Counted from the stretch's first letter, positions 27,573-37,532 are shown. The stretch: DNA of 64,000 bases from Chitinivibrionales bacterium (GCA_014728295.1 WJLW01000004.1:1-64000), one strand, 5' to 3'. Numbers and translations are program-made. Notes: generated by a model from the sequence alone, not told the origin.

Positions 27573-27659
27573 TTCTCCGCTCTGCCGACAGCCGCGTGCT
27601 TGGCAAACAGGTTTGGAAGGGCTGCTGAAGCTGATGGGCGGGAAAGCATATATATACCA

Positions 27660-30389
27660 TCACCTTATCGGTGTGCCGACAATGACGTCGGTTGGGGTGA
27701 TGGATTTTACTTCATTCCCGTTTTCGATGAATTTGAACGTGTAATAGTTATCCTTTGGAATGCTTATTATCATCATGTTGTACCCGGCCGGTGGTTCGGG
27801 TGCAGGAACCAGCGTCTGCTGCTGTTTCGGCATATACATAAAAGCATCATAGTGAAAGTAAAGCGTATCACCGATTTTTCCGGCAGAACGCGGTGCGAAG
27901 CTGAAACCCGAATATCCGGACCGATATTTCAGCACCGTAAGCACAATGTTTTGCCGGAATACATCCTTGTTGACTTTGCGCTTATAGCCGGTACAAATGT
28001 CCCAGGTATAGTTCCTGTCAAAAACATCCCATGTGTAAATGACACCCCAGATATCCTTCGAGGTAACGGTTGAATCCGTCAAAGCATAGCAATTGGCATA
28101 TTCAAGCACCGGAATCTCGATACCGCTGTATCCCGCACACTGCGTATCCCACCGAAATCGCACCTGCCGTGAGGCGGATGCGCCACTGTCGTCGAATACT
28201 TCAAACCGGAGGTCATCGTAGCCGGGCGCTTGCGACGAGTCATTCGGATACACAAAAAGAGAGCTGTCGGTCCTGGTAAACACGGGACGCATGATCGGAA
28301 CCATGGAGAAGGTGACCCAGCCGGAATCACTCAGATGAAACTTGTCACCTTTTCCCGCATCAAAATTCCACATTAAATCCGTCAGCTCATCATCAGGGTC
28401 ATAGACGATTGATTTGACTTCTATTTCCTTAAACGTATCTCCCGGCATTGCGCACTGACCAAACAAATTCGATATGCGCGGCGGATCGTTTATGCCGGTG
28501 ACGCGATATGCTGCCAGTGCATCATCAAAGGTTTGGTTGGGTGCCTTCGCCGTAAAAGTGACATTTTCGGCGCCATTCCATTCGCTGTCGGGAATCGCAA
28601 CGGTGATCATGCGCCTGGCTTGATCCAGAGTAAAGGTCAAACCTCCGGCATTATCGGCGATGAGCCACGATATCTCGCTTTTGTCGTATGGAGCACCCGA
28701 CAATACATTGACATGCGAGTCGAGATAGATAGTATCGAATAGCTCATTCTCCTTTATCGTTTGGCCCAGCGTCAAAGTGATTTCGGGTTTGAAGGTGGAA
28801 TTTTCATTATTGACAATAGTGATTTTCTGCTCGCCTTTATTGCCGGCACGATCCCAGGCATAAACCGGATACTGCTTTGCCCCCTGAGACAGGCCCGAGG
28901 TGATGACCAGCCAGGCCGTATCTCCGGCGAGATCCATCGGACGATTTCCGAATTTAACCGAATCGATCAGCGAAGAATCGGCAACCGCAACAGAGAGCGT
29001 GCACGGCAGTGTGTTGACCGTGCTGTCATCTGCAGAAGGATTGAGCCTTACAAATGCGATTGCCGGTTTGACCGTATCGAGCACAAAAACCGTGCATTGT
29101 GCTATTTCACTTGCATTATTGCCCGTATCCTTGGCAAGCGCAAAAATGTAAAGCGTATCGAATGCATTGCTCTTGATTGTCAATGCCTTTGAATCGCTGT
29201 CACTATTAAGTCCTACGCTTTCCCATTGCGGAGCGATAGTATTGGTTTGCGATATCTGGTACCGCAACAATTCAAGATCGCCGTCAAAATCCCTGACCGA
29301 TACCGGCAATGCCAGCTCTTCGCCGGCATGTACCGAATAACGCGACGAATCGAGATGGACGACCGGATTGCTGTAGGCGAAAAAGGATTTGTGCACAGAA
29401 TCCCTGTCACCATTGCCCTTGATAATGCCGGCGGTAATCTCATAGGCCCCCGGTGCGTCCGCAGTAATATCGAATGAATAGGATTCTGCGCCAACCGCTC
29501 CGCGTGCCAGCGTATCGGACTGATCAGCGTGCGCCAGGACAATGACAAAACTATCAATAAACTGCGGCCGGAAGAGCGCCAACCCGCATGACACCGGCTG
29601 CGAAAGCTCAAGCGTGTCGCGGATACAGCTCAAGCTATTCATTGCGTCAATCATTGCCGTCGTGTGGGGATTGACCGTCTGCCCATCGCCGTAAAAGGTA
29701 ACACAGAGGGAATCGACTGTTCGTGCCGAATCATCTTTGATGACGGCGGCGCACATGGCATAGGAATCCTGCCGAGTGATCCAGAACGGTGCAACGATCA
29801 GCGAGTCCTCTACGCTGCCGCTGGAGATAAGTGACAGGTCGGGGGTGGTAAATCCGATGTAGAAACTGTCAAGCAATTCCGGCAATGCAACAACCATCGA
29901 ACACAGATACGGCTCCGCGGAAGTTGTCAACGTATCGTCGAATTTCAAGGAGGCAGATTCGTCGATGCCGGCACGCCACCAGGCTTTGCGTTCAGCTCCT
30001 CGTGCGATGAAGCCAATACTTAACGTATCGGTTGTTTCGGCATCATCCCTAATCGAAATGACAAAAACCAGCCGGTACTCCCCTTCCTCGCTGATGAAGA
30101 TATCAAACAGCACCAGCTCCCGGTCAACGGAGCCCTGCGCAGCCAGGTTGGTGTCACCATCCAGTATGACATAGGCCTGAAAGCTGTCCACAAACTCCGT
30201 AAGCAACACCCAGGCCGAGCACTGATACGCCGTATCCGAAGTCATCAGGGTATCGTCGACGCCGGCGAATGTTTTTTGTTTGTCAATCGATGCATTGCCC
30301 GGATCATTGAGCGGATTCGAGGGCGACGTGCACGTGGTTACTGTTCCGGCCACAGAGAGGAAAACGACCAGCACAATTGCGTTTCTCAT
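27660..30389 (-). CDS. Exported multi-domain Ig-like/cadherin-like protein, probable lipoprotein
   Basis: 909 residues. The first 20 residues are a signal peptide ending near T-V-T-T-C, a weak lipobox. The mature protein is built of repeated beta-sandwich modules (about 40-110, 120-210 and 225-320 are mutually similar, each with D-T-L and a following Y/S-C motif). These lead into Ig-like segments with D-D-G-A-S-A-S and A-W-D-R-A-G-N-K patterns. No enzymatic motif is visible, and there is no sorting-domain tail. It is convergent with the MazG-like gene, with 87 bases between stops. Probably a cell-surface structural or adhesive protein. Confidence 0.7.
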   Translation of the reverse strand: MRNAIVLVVFLSVAGTVTTCTSPSNPLNDPGNASIDKQKTFAGVDDTLMTSDTAYQCSAWVLLTEFVDSFQAYVILDGDTNLAAQGSVDRELVLFDIFISEEGEYRLVFVISIRDDAETTDTLSIGFIARGAERKAWWRAGIDESASLKFDDTLTTSAEPYLCSMVVALPELLDSFYIGFTTPDLSLISSGSVEDSLIVAPFWITRQDSYAMCAAVIKDDSARTVDSLCVTFYGDGQTVNPHTTAMIDAMNSLSCIRDTLELSQPVSCGLALFRPQFIDSFVIVLAHADQSDTLARGAVGAESYSFDITADAPGAYEITAGIIKGNGDRDSVHKSFFAYSNPVVHLDSSRYSVHAGEELALPVSVRDFDGDLELLRYQISQTNTIAPQWESVGLNSDSDSKALTIKSNAFDTLYIFALAKDTGNNASEIAQCTVFVLDTVKPAIAFVRLNPSADDSTVNTLPCTLSVAVADSSLIDSVKFGNRPMDLAGDTAWLVITSGLSQGAKQYPVYAWDRAGNKGEQKITIVNNENSTFKPEITLTLGQTIKENELFDTIYLDSHVNVLSGAPYDKSEISWLIADNAGGLTFTLDQARRMITVAIPDSEWNGAENVTFTAKAPNQTFDDALAAYRVTGINDPPRISNLFGQCAMPGDTFKEIEVKSIVYDPDDELTDLMWNFDAGKGDKFHLSDSGWVTFSMVPIMRPVFTRTDSSLFVYPNDSSQAPGYDDLRFEVFDDSGASASRQVRFRWDTQCAGYSGIEIPVLEYANCYALTDSTVTSKDIWGVIYTWDVFDRNYTWDICTGYKRKVNKDVFRQNIVLTVLKYRSGYSGFSFAPRSAGKIGDTLYFHYDAFMYMPKQQQTLVPAPEPPAGYNMMIISIPKDNYYTFKFIENGNEVKSITPTDVIVGTPIR

Positions 30390-30522
30390 TTGGCATCCTC
30401 ACGGCTGCAGATTTTTACCGCGGCGGTGCGGTATGCAAAAATTTCCGCCACTATGTAAATTAATCGATAATCAAGGCAAAGAAAAGAATATACGTACCGG
30501 AAAAACCACGAATCGGCCTGAA

Positions 30523-30723
30523 ATGAAAAAAGAAATGATCGCAATGAAAATTCAGTGGTTACGCCAAAAGGATACACAGCCGGTTAATATTGTTCTGGCC
30601 GAAAAGCATGGTATTCCCGACGCGACGATCGCTGAAGTATTCGCTGCGGCGTGCAGTTTCCGGGCCAAAGACGAGCCCGGCAGCCTGTACCGGGGTAATG
30701 ATAATTTTGTACGCGGGGTATAG
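30523..30723 (+). CDS. Possible small protein, unknown
   Basis: A 66-codon frame starting M-K-K-E-M-I-A-M-K in a 420-base gap between two minus-strand genes that it opposes. The composition (H-G-I-P-D-A-T-I-A-E-V-F-A-A-A) is protein-like and amphipathic. The ribosome site is weak and an internal start at 30544 is equally possible. No family is recognised, and it may be spurious. Confidence 0.3.
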   Translation: MKKEMIAMKIQWLRQKDTQPVNIVLAEKHGIPDATIAEVFAAACSFRAKDEPGSLYRGNDNFVRGV

Positions 30724-30812
30724 CAAGAAATGACGCTGATCATTCTTTCCAAAGAATCGCACCTTCCAGCCAGCGGACGCTCTGAAGCGCAGGTGTATGA
30801 ATGCCTGAGGGC

Positions 30813-32858
30813 TTACTGCACGCGTATGAGAATTCGGCATACACGATTGGGTATCAGGGCATCCGTGATCTCCTCCGTCACATTGCCAAGACCGACCCGG
30901 CGCCCCCGGATGTCGAACCATTCTGCATATTTGCTGCCCGTGGGGCGAGCTGCAAAGCCTTCGATATGCAGAAATCGTTGCGATGATTGTGGCAAAGTGT
31001 TTCCCCAGGCATGCACCCACCGGCGTACCGGCTGCTGCATTTGATCGAGCTCGAGACTGTCGTACCCGGCGAACAGCGGCAGTATCCTGCCCGAAATCGA
31101 ATCGACCTCAAGTGTGCGGCTTAATCCCTGCCTGGTTTCACGCACCAGGCGAGTATACATACCGTCGCTGGTATAGGTGCTCCAGCCTAGTGAAAATGAT
31201 GCGTGCGCATTTTTCACCAGAAACGCCGGTTTCTCTAAATCGCCGGACGAAAAGGCCGTTGACGGATACAAGAGCCCCCCCAGAACTTCGGTCATGCTGC
31301 CGTTTTCGGTGGTAATGACGCCGCCCTTGCCTTCGGTTTTAATGCCGAAAATCCACACGGCCCCTCCCCCGCGGTTGTATATCCGGAAATCGGGATTGGC
31401 CGGCTCCGAATTGACCGATCGTATCCATACATTCCGGCGGGAGTCGATTTTTAATTCATCAACCATTGCGTCTTCAAGAAACAAATCACCCGGCTTATCG
31501 CCTGCCATGTAGTCATACCCGCCATGCTTCAGCACAACGGTACGCTTGCTGTTGTGCTTGACCGTTACGCCATAACCATAGCGCTCGATTATCAGCGGAT
31601 CACTGCTGTTATCGTTCACCTGCAACGTCAGTCCGACACCGTTGGGTATCCCGTGCACCACGGAATTGAAGCCGATCACACGCTTGACATGGGCAGGTAC
31701 CTCAACTTCGTGATTCATCAGATATAATGACGCGGGTGAATAGATCGTTGACTTCCCGGAGGTAAACAATTCTTTAAACGTAGTGGTCGGTGTAGAACCG
31801 TCCTGAGGACGAACGGTGTGCTTTGCCCAGTTGTTCAGGTTGTTGTCATGAAAACTGGGCGTTTCTGCAATCGGCAGATTTAGCGTGCGAGCGGGCGAAT
31901 CAAACAGTGTATAGGCGGTATCCGTCACGAATTCCTCAAGAGTATCCCGGCTGATTTCCCGGTCTCCCGATTTTATAGCTCCCCGGTATCCGGCGGTTAT
32001 CACATTCCTCGCAAACAGGGACCCACTGTTTTCTATAGCGAAGTTCGGGCCGCTCCCATTGATAAATTCGCAATCGACCAGCGACAATAAACCGCCGGCA
32101 TCTGCATTGACACATGCGGGAACGGCGTTTTCACTGCGAATTCGCCGCATCGTCAGGATATTTTCGCTGTTGTGGATTCCGCATATTTTCTGATTGCGCA
32201 GGATAATATGCTCCAGAACGATGCTGTATTCGGTTTCTCCGGTCTTGATGCCGTATCCAAAACCATCGATCGTCACATTTTTGACCAGGCATGGTCCCGG
32301 CCACAGGCGTGTCATCGCAAGCCCGATGGCGCCGTCGCCGTCTTCGGAGATTATGGCAACGTCCTTGAGGGTACCGCTATTGTTCGAAATGTAGTCTATG
32401 CCGATTGCTCCCGGATTGTTTGAACCGGTGTTGATCGTCAGGTCATGGATATTTTCCCGAAACGACTGATTACCGTTGGGGGTAACGATTACCGCACGAG
32501 GATTATGCACATTATCGAATCCGGCGGCATTATCCTTGAGTTTGATAATCGTCTCTCCGATACCCTGGCCCTGCAGTGTCACCGCACAGCCATGCCAATT
32601 AATAGATTTGCCGGTCACATACACGCCTTTGGGAAAGTAAACCAGCTTCGGTCGTGAAGAATAATAGTCGGGCTGCCCGATCTTCACGGGTCGATTGTCC
32701 GCAAGTGCAGTCATGATCGAATCAAAATCATCAGTCTGCCCATCACCTTTCGCACCATATTCTTTTACGCTTTTGGCCACGATATCATCAGGAAAATTTA
32801 GAACTTTCGCTTCGACAAGACATAAAAAGAGCCATATCACCAGCAATGATCTCTGCAT
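30813..32858 (-). CDS. Secreted pectate lyase-like beta-helix protein with T9SS-like tail
   Basis: 681 residues with an AAGGA site. After a signal peptide (about 1-17) comes V-K-E-Y-G-A-K-G-D-G-Q-T-D-D, the signature opening of the pectate lyase superfamily (Pectate_lyase_3) beta-helix. F-P-K-G-V-Y and many helix-coil motifs follow up to about residue 320. The middle third is a second beta-rich region. The end (W-F-D-I-R-G-R-R-V-G-L) resembles a type IX sorting domain. Such proteins cleave or bind acidic polysaccharides, including galacturonans and phage or capsule glycans. The catalytic residues vary in this superfamily and cannot be assigned here. Confidence 0.8.
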   Translation of the reverse strand: MQRSLLVIWLFLCLVEAKVLNFPDDIVAKSVKEYGAKGDGQTDDFDSIMTALADNRPVKIGQPDYYSSRPKLVYFPKGVYVTGKSINWHGCAVTLQGQGIGETIIKLKDNAAGFDNVHNPRAVIVTPNGNQSFRENIHDLTINTGSNNPGAIGIDYISNNSGTLKDVAIISEDGDGAIGLAMTRLWPGPCLVKNVTIDGFGYGIKTGETEYSIVLEHIILRNQKICGIHNSENILTMRRIRSENAVPACVNADAGGLLSLVDCEFINGSGPNFAIENSGSLFARNVITAGYRGAIKSGDREISRDTLEEFVTDTAYTLFDSPARTLNLPIAETPSFHDNNLNNWAKHTVRPQDGSTPTTTFKELFTSGKSTIYSPASLYLMNHEVEVPAHVKRVIGFNSVVHGIPNGVGLTLQVNDNSSDPLIIERYGYGVTVKHNSKRTVVLKHGGYDYMAGDKPGDLFLEDAMVDELKIDSRRNVWIRSVNSEPANPDFRIYNRGGGAVWIFGIKTEGKGGVITTENGSMTEVLGGLLYPSTAFSSGDLEKPAFLVKNAHASFSLGWSTYTSDGMYTRLVRETRQGLSRTLEVDSISGRILPLFAGYDSLELDQMQQPVRRWVHAWGNTLPQSSQRFLHIEGFAARPTGSKYAEWFDIRGRRVGLGNVTEEITDALIPNRVCRILIRVQ

Positions 32859-33475
32859 GCATTCGTTCCTTGCTTTAGCTAATTGTCAATGAGTGATTCT
32901 GCAGTAATAACCCGCTTGCAAAGCAAGTAGTATAGCGCGAAAGACAAAAATTTTCAACGTGGACGGTTTCTACGCGCGAACGGAGAGTGTTGTTTTGCCG
33001 ATTATGATGCCATAACGGTGAGCATAACGGTTGTTAGTTATGCGATTAAGCCACTCATGTTGCAACGACTTTACATAAAAGTATTTGATGCTCGAGCCGG
33101 ATGACGTGTATCCATTTTCAAGAATGCCTCGCCAAATCAGTGCAGCCTCTCAGTGTTCTGCATGCCTCCCCATTCAGAAAAAAAAATGCCAAAAAAAATT
33201 AAAGTGCGGATATGCACTCACCGATAATCATTAATAAGAATGCCAAAGCTCTGCACCTCCCTTGTGTGCGATCTGTTCACTCATAGCTTCCCCAAACGAT
33301 TGAGTAGACCAGAAGAGTTGGAGGCAAGAAGTTATCCTAAAAAGCGGATACCTAAGGGATCCGCTTTTTTTTTGCTTTCAAGGCTGCATGAGCAATGGAC
33401 TGATTTATTTTTACCTCACCCCAAGCAGGGCTGTCTCAATTGTAACACGGTTTTCATTTTGCGAGAAGGGCCTGC
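32859..33475. other. Intergenic region with orphan terminator
   Basis: No coding sequence is credible in these 617 bases. A small hairpin (CTTGC-AAA-GCAAG) lies near 32920. The distal part ends in a strong intrinsic terminator at 33339-33373 that no upstream gene on that strand explains. The 33190-33370 stretch could therefore be a small RNA or a leader. Confidence 0.4.
33339..33373 (+). terminator. Intrinsic terminator, orphan
   Basis: The arms AAAGCGGAT (33341-33349) and ATCCGCTTT (33359-33367) form a nine-pair stem followed by nine T. Preceding A residues would let it work weakly in the other direction. No plus-strand gene ends upstream, and the next gene starts about 100 bases downstream. 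Confidence 0.75.
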
Positions 33476-34726
33476 ATGATACTGCACCATCTTTTTACGT
33501 GCCGCAGCTTGATACTAAAATCGGCGCTTTTTACGCAAATAGCATGCTTTCTGGCACCATTGCTTGGCGCTCAGGAAAAATCAACAGCATCAACTGCTGC
33601 GATCGCAGAAATATCCTTTTACTGCAAGGTTTATGAACATCCCGATACAGCATCGAATGTTTTAACCGTGCTTTCCCGGGGTGATCACTATCCCATATAC
33701 CATGATTCAAGCGGATGGTTGCTGGTTGGGCTGGTGCAGAATAGGGGCTGGATTGAGAAGCATAATTGCAAAGTCGCATCACTTCCGGGGTCTTCATCTG
33801 CCGGACAAAGCTTGCAATCGCTCTATAACCTGCTGTTTGTAGATTTCGCATCACGCAGCATTTTGATTCCCGCCCTGCTTCTGGTTTTAATCGCCAACAT
33901 AGTCCTTTTTGTAAAGCTTTACAGAAAAAGCAAAGAGTCATTCCAGAAAGCGCAAACAGCCCAAATTGCTGCGGCAACAGAACATAAACTGGTCGTCTAC
34001 ATAGTCGGCAAGGATAAACTGGTCAAGAGCACGGTCACCGAACAACTGATGACACTCTCATCCCTGTTTACCATTACCGGCTTCGACGTCGAGCGATTGC
34101 GCAATGTCAAAGCGCTCAAAGCAAGAACCGCCATTATGGCGCCGGATATTTTCGCAATTGACGCACAAAACACCACCAATGTTATTAATCACGTCGAGCA
34201 GATGATTTCAGGAAAACCACTGCTGGTCAATATCCCACTGATCTTCTTCAACGCCCCCAAAACCGAGCGTCGCGCCCAAAGCCGCACCATGCTCAAGGTG
34301 TTCTACTTCAGCGATGCCATTACCGATACCGATATATTCAGAATCGCCTCGCTGCGCGTCGCCACCTTCGCCGAAAATGAAGATGTGCGTACACTTAAAT
34401 CTGTCTCGGCACTCGAAGGCGGCATTTCGCAGGAGAGCATCCTCGAAACCATGCAATTCATCGAGGTCGGCCGCAAAAGCGGTCTGCTGGTTGTCAAGAA
34501 GCAGGGCCATTACGGCTCAATTGCTTTCCAGGAAGGCATCATCGTATACGCTCAGACCCAACGAAGCGAGGGTAAGGAGGCTGCTATCGAAATGCTCGAT
34601 CTCAAGGACGGCTATTTTCGTTTTACAATGAATCAATCACCCAAAGAGCGCAACTGCTCGCTCTTGCCCGTAGCCGTGCTGATGGAATGGACGCAAGGGA
34701 GGGATGAGGAGGTGTTGAGGTCGTGA
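33476..34726 (+). CDS. Membrane protein with SH3b, pseudo-receiver and DUF4388 (PATAN-like) domains
   Basis: 416 residues. An N-terminal signal or anchor segment (about 10-32) precedes a bacterial SH3-like region (about 45-100; V-Y-E-H-P-D-T-A-S-N-V-L-T-V-L, then W-I-E-K-H). A clear membrane span lies at about 127-147. The cytoplasmic part begins with a receiver-like fold lacking obvious phosphoacceptor residues (about 165-300). It ends in a DUF4388-like domain (S-L-A/G-L-L-V-V-K-K, then I-A-F-Q-E-G-I-I-V-Y-A). DUF4388 occurs in gliding, polarity and signalling proteins of myxobacteria and cyanobacteria. An envelope-sensing role linked to surface behaviour is inferred. Confidence 0.65.
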   Translation: MILHHLFTCRSLILKSALFTQIACFLAPLLGAQEKSTASTAAIAEISFYCKVYEHPDTASNVLTVLSRGDHYPIYHDSSGWLLVGLVQNRGWIEKHNCKVASLPGSSSAGQSLQSLYNLLFVDFASRSILIPALLLVLIANIVLFVKLYRKSKESFQKAQTAQIAAATEHKLVVYIVGKDKLVKSTVTEQLMTLSSLFTITGFDVERLRNVKALKARTAIMAPDIFAIDAQNTTNVINHVEQMISGKPLLVNIPLIFFNAPKTERRAQSRTMLKVFYFSDAITDTDIFRIASLRVATFAENEDVRTLKSVSALEGGISQESILETMQFIEVGRKSGLLVVKKQGHYGSIAFQEGIIVYAQTQRSEGKEAAIEMLDLKDGYFRFTMNQSPKERNCSLLPVAVLMEWTQGRDEEVLRS

Positions 34727-35003
34727 GATTGGTGTGAAGGCTATAATCCCGAGTGTTTCATGGCGAAAGATCAGCAGATTCACCCTGGTAAATATATTGA
34801 CATTCAGGCACACTGCGCGCCAATTTCTCCATTGACGCATCATGTATTATTTTTCAGTGCCGAAATATTGAGTGATCAGAATTCACACCGCGCAGCACTC
34901 TCAAATATCCTGTAAGAGGCAACCTCGTGCTCATGTTTTAGAAACAGAAGAAACAACCCGGCACTTCGAAATACTTTTTTGCATCTACCGGCACAAACGT
35001 AGT

Positions 35004-35861
35004 ATGGATAGACCACACATAGCAATTACCGGCGTATCTTCCGGTATCGGATACGACACCTGCATCAAAGCTGCCCGGGCCGGATTTCATGTTTTCGGCA
35101 GCGTGCGCAATGAAAAAGATGCGCAACAGCTTATCGATGAACTTGGGGACACCTTCACGCCGCTGATTTTCGATGTCAAGGACACAGCGGCTGTTGCTGA
35201 GGCGGCACATGTGGTCAGGAACCGGCTGAACGGCCAATGCCTGCGCGGACTGGTCAACAATGCGGGTTTCTCGGTTAACGGTCCGTTACTGCACATGCCG
35301 GTTCAGGACCTTGTCGAGCAGTTTGAAGTCAATGTATTCGGGCTTTACCGGGTTGCACAAGCGTTTTTGCCATTGCTGGGGGCAGCCAAACCAATTGGAA
35401 CCCAACCCGGGCGTCTGGTTACTATCAGTTCGACGAGTGGGCGGCTGGCATATCCCTTTATCGGTGCATATGCAGCATCGAAACATGCGGTGGAGGCAAT
35501 TTCCGACACATTTCGACGCGAACTGGCAATTTACGGCATCAAAGTAATTGTCATTCAACCCGGCATTGTCAACACCTCCATCTGGGACAAGCGTCAGAAG
35601 GAATCACCGTACGCGGATACCGATTACGGGCAATACCACATAGCCTGGTTCAATGCTTCCGAGAATATCAAACAATCCGGACTTCCCGTAGAAAAGGTCA
35701 GTCGTATGGTGCTGCATGCTCTGCGCTGCCGCAATCCCCGCACCCGCTATGTACTGCTTCCCGGCGGAATTCGCACATTGATCAAAAAATGGTACCTCCC
35801 CCGCTTGCTGCCGGATACCTGGCTTGATAAACGACTGCGCAACAAGTGGGGCCTAAGATGA
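35004..35861 (+). CDS. Short-chain dehydrogenase/reductase (first of pair)
   Basis: 285 residues from the ATG at 35004, where the Rossmann fold begins (H-I-A-I-T-G-V-S-S-G-I-G). The longer in-frame start adds residues unlike the family. It has the N-N-A-G motif, catalytic Ser in I-S-S-T-S-G, and Tyr/Lys in Y-A-A-S-K. The classical SDR set is complete, pointing to an NAD(P)-dependent oxidoreductase acting on hydroxyl/keto groups, often on lipids or retinol-like compounds. Its stop overlaps the next SDR's ATG (ATGA), and that gene overlaps a sulfotransferase in the same way, so the three probably act on one molecule. Confidence 0.87.
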   Translation: MDRPHIAITGVSSGIGYDTCIKAARAGFHVFGSVRNEKDAQQLIDELGDTFTPLIFDVKDTAAVAEAAHVVRNRLNGQCLRGLVNNAGFSVNGPLLHMPVQDLVEQFEVNVFGLYRVAQAFLPLLGAAKPIGTQPGRLVTISSTSGRLAYPFIGAYAASKHAVEAISDTFRRELAIYGIKVIVIQPGIVNTSIWDKRQKESPYADTDYGQYHIAWFNASENIKQSGLPVEKVSRMVLHALRCRNPRTRYVLLPGGIRTLIKKWYLPRLLPDTWLDKRLRNKWGLR

Positions 35862-36637
35862 ATGCCGAACGCCGCGTTGCCGTAATAACGGGCGCAGCTT
35901 CCGGCATCGGAGCTGAATTTGCGCACCACTGCGCCCGCCTGAGCTATGAGCTGTATCTGGTGGATCGTGATCAGGACGGTTTGGCAAATTTACGCAAAGC
36001 TTTGTCGCACTCCGAGCAGAAAGTCACCGGGTGGCCGGGTGATCTTTCGTACCCATCCGAGGTGCATCAGTTGACAGAAAGGATCAATTCGCTGAAGCGC
36101 ATTGATCTTCTGGTAAACAGCGCCGGCTTTTCTCTTAAATCGGCATTCCTTGATGTAGATGACGCTGAGCTGCAGCGCATAGTTGCCGTCAATTGCACTG
36201 CAGTCGTAGCTCTGACTCAGGCGGCATGCATAAAAATGAAGACCCAGGGCAGCGGATGGATAATCAACTTGTCGGCAATTGGCGGGTTGCTCCCCGGGTT
36301 TGTGGGGCCGGTTTATGGTGGGACAAAGGCATTTGTGTACTACTTTACTCTCGGCATGTTTCACCAGATGAAGCGCCACGGGGTCTATCTACAGGCATTG
36401 AGTCCCGGACACACTCGAACTGCAATACACTCTCAGGAAGAGAAGCGTGCAATTCCGCGTTCATTTTTTGTGAAAGCCGCAGCAGTGGTTTCGGCAAGCT
36501 GGAAGGCCGCTGAAAAGCGGCGTCCCGTATGTGTACCGAGCCGGCGCCACAGCTTGTTACTCAATCTGGCACGAATTGGTCTGGGTCGGCTGGTGTGGCG
36601 GGGCGCACGCAAGATTGAGAAATTGATGCCGAGATGA
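35858..36637 (+). CDS. Short-chain dehydrogenase/reductase (second of pair)
   Basis: 259 residues. The ATG at 35858 overlaps the previous stop as ATGA, and the Rossmann motif V-I-T-G-A-A-S-G-I-G follows at about residue 9. It has N-S-A-G, a catalytic Ser in N-L-S-A-I-G, and Y-G-G-T-K. It is similar to the DltE/YqjQ-like SDR group acting on acyl or lipid substrates. The C-terminus is rich in basic residues (R-R-H-S, R-G-A-R-K), which could favour membrane contact. It lies between another SDR and the sulfotransferase. Substrate unknown. Confidence 0.85.
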   Translation: MNAERRVAVITGAASGIGAEFAHHCARLSYELYLVDRDQDGLANLRKALSHSEQKVTGWPGDLSYPSEVHQLTERINSLKRIDLLVNSAGFSLKSAFLDVDDAELQRIVAVNCTAVVALTQAACIKMKTQGSGWIINLSAIGGLLPGFVGPVYGGTKAFVYYFTLGMFHQMKRHGVYLQALSPGHTRTAIHSQEEKRAIPRSFFVKAAAVVSASWKAAEKRRPVCVPSRRHSLLLNLARIGLGRLVWRGARKIEKLMPR

Positions 36638-37518
36638 GCGACGACTGTTTCGAAAACAATGGCAAGGTTGATTTTGCCGGTGTTGGCGCCGGCCGCTCAG
36701 GCACGACGTGGGTGGCCCGATGTCTTGCAGAACACCCCGACGTGTGCATGGCACGCGTCAAGGAAGCCAATTTTTTTCTAACCCGATATGTTTCCACGCG
36801 CCTGCCGGGCAAACAACTGCCGTTTATGATGCCGCGTAATGGCGCCGGTCCTGGCTGGATGGTCGCGCAGTTTGCACATCACAAACTGGGGCAGCTTCGC
36901 GGCGAATTCAGCCCCGCATACCTGTCGGATCCCCAAACGCCGCATCTCATGCAACAGCATAATCCGGCAATGAAATTGATTGTTTGCCTGCGCCGCCCCA
37001 CAGATGCGCTCTATTCAGTATATTTCGAACTCAGCAAATATGTGGCGCTGCCCACAACATTCGAAGCGTTTCTTACGGCATATCCGGAATTCATTGAGTA
37101 CGCCAGATTTGTGCGGCACATTGAACGGTTTCTGGACTATTTCCCGCCAACGCATATTTTTTTTGTGATATTTGAAGATATTGCAAACAAGCCGATGGAC
37201 TTATTCAAAGAGCTCTGTGACTTTCTTGACATACGGCAGGATATTCAACCACCGAGCCTCACAGCAAAAGTCAATCAGCGCCGCCACGTGCGCAGCCGGA
37301 AATTGCGCTCGCTTTTGCATCTGGCCGATGGAATGCTCGCAAATGCAAACTTTACGCGCAACGAATGGATACGTCGCTTACGTCAATGGAATCTTAAAAA
37401 AGCACCTTTTGCGCCCTTGTCGGATACGACGCGCCGCTCGCTCGACAGAGAGTTTTATGAGGATAACAAAGCACTGGCCAGATTCATTGGGCGTGACCTG
37501 AGCGCGTGGGAGCAGTGA
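36634..37518 (+). CDS. Sulfotransferase domain protein
   Basis: 294 residues, coupled by an ATGA overlap at 36634. The 5'-phosphosulfate loop G-A-G-R-S-G-T-T-W is at residues 18-26. The 3'-phosphate region includes L-R-R-P-T-D-A-L-Y-S near residue 120, and later F-E-D-I matches bacterial sulfotransferases of the heparan sulfate/Sulfotransfer_1-3 type. These enzymes transfer sulfate from PAPS to a hydroxyl or amine of a glycan, lipid or small molecule. With two SDRs in front, a modified then sulfated lipid or sugar is the simplest reading. No PAPS synthesis genes are in the window. Confidence 0.87.
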   Translation: MSDDCFENNGKVDFAGVGAGRSGTTWVARCLAEHPDVCMARVKEANFFLTRYVSTRLPGKQLPFMMPRNGAGPGWMVAQFAHHKLGQLRGEFSPAYLSDPQTPHLMQQHNPAMKLIVCLRRPTDALYSVYFELSKYVALPTTFEAFLTAYPEFIEYARFVRHIERFLDYFPPTHIFFVIFEDIANKPMDLFKELCDFLDIRQDIQPPSLTAKVNQRRHVRSRKLRSLLHLADGMLANANFTRNEWIRRLRQWNLKKAPFAPLSDTTRRSLDREFYEDNKALARFIGRDLSAWEQ

Positions 37519-37532
37519 GATCGGGTTCGTGG

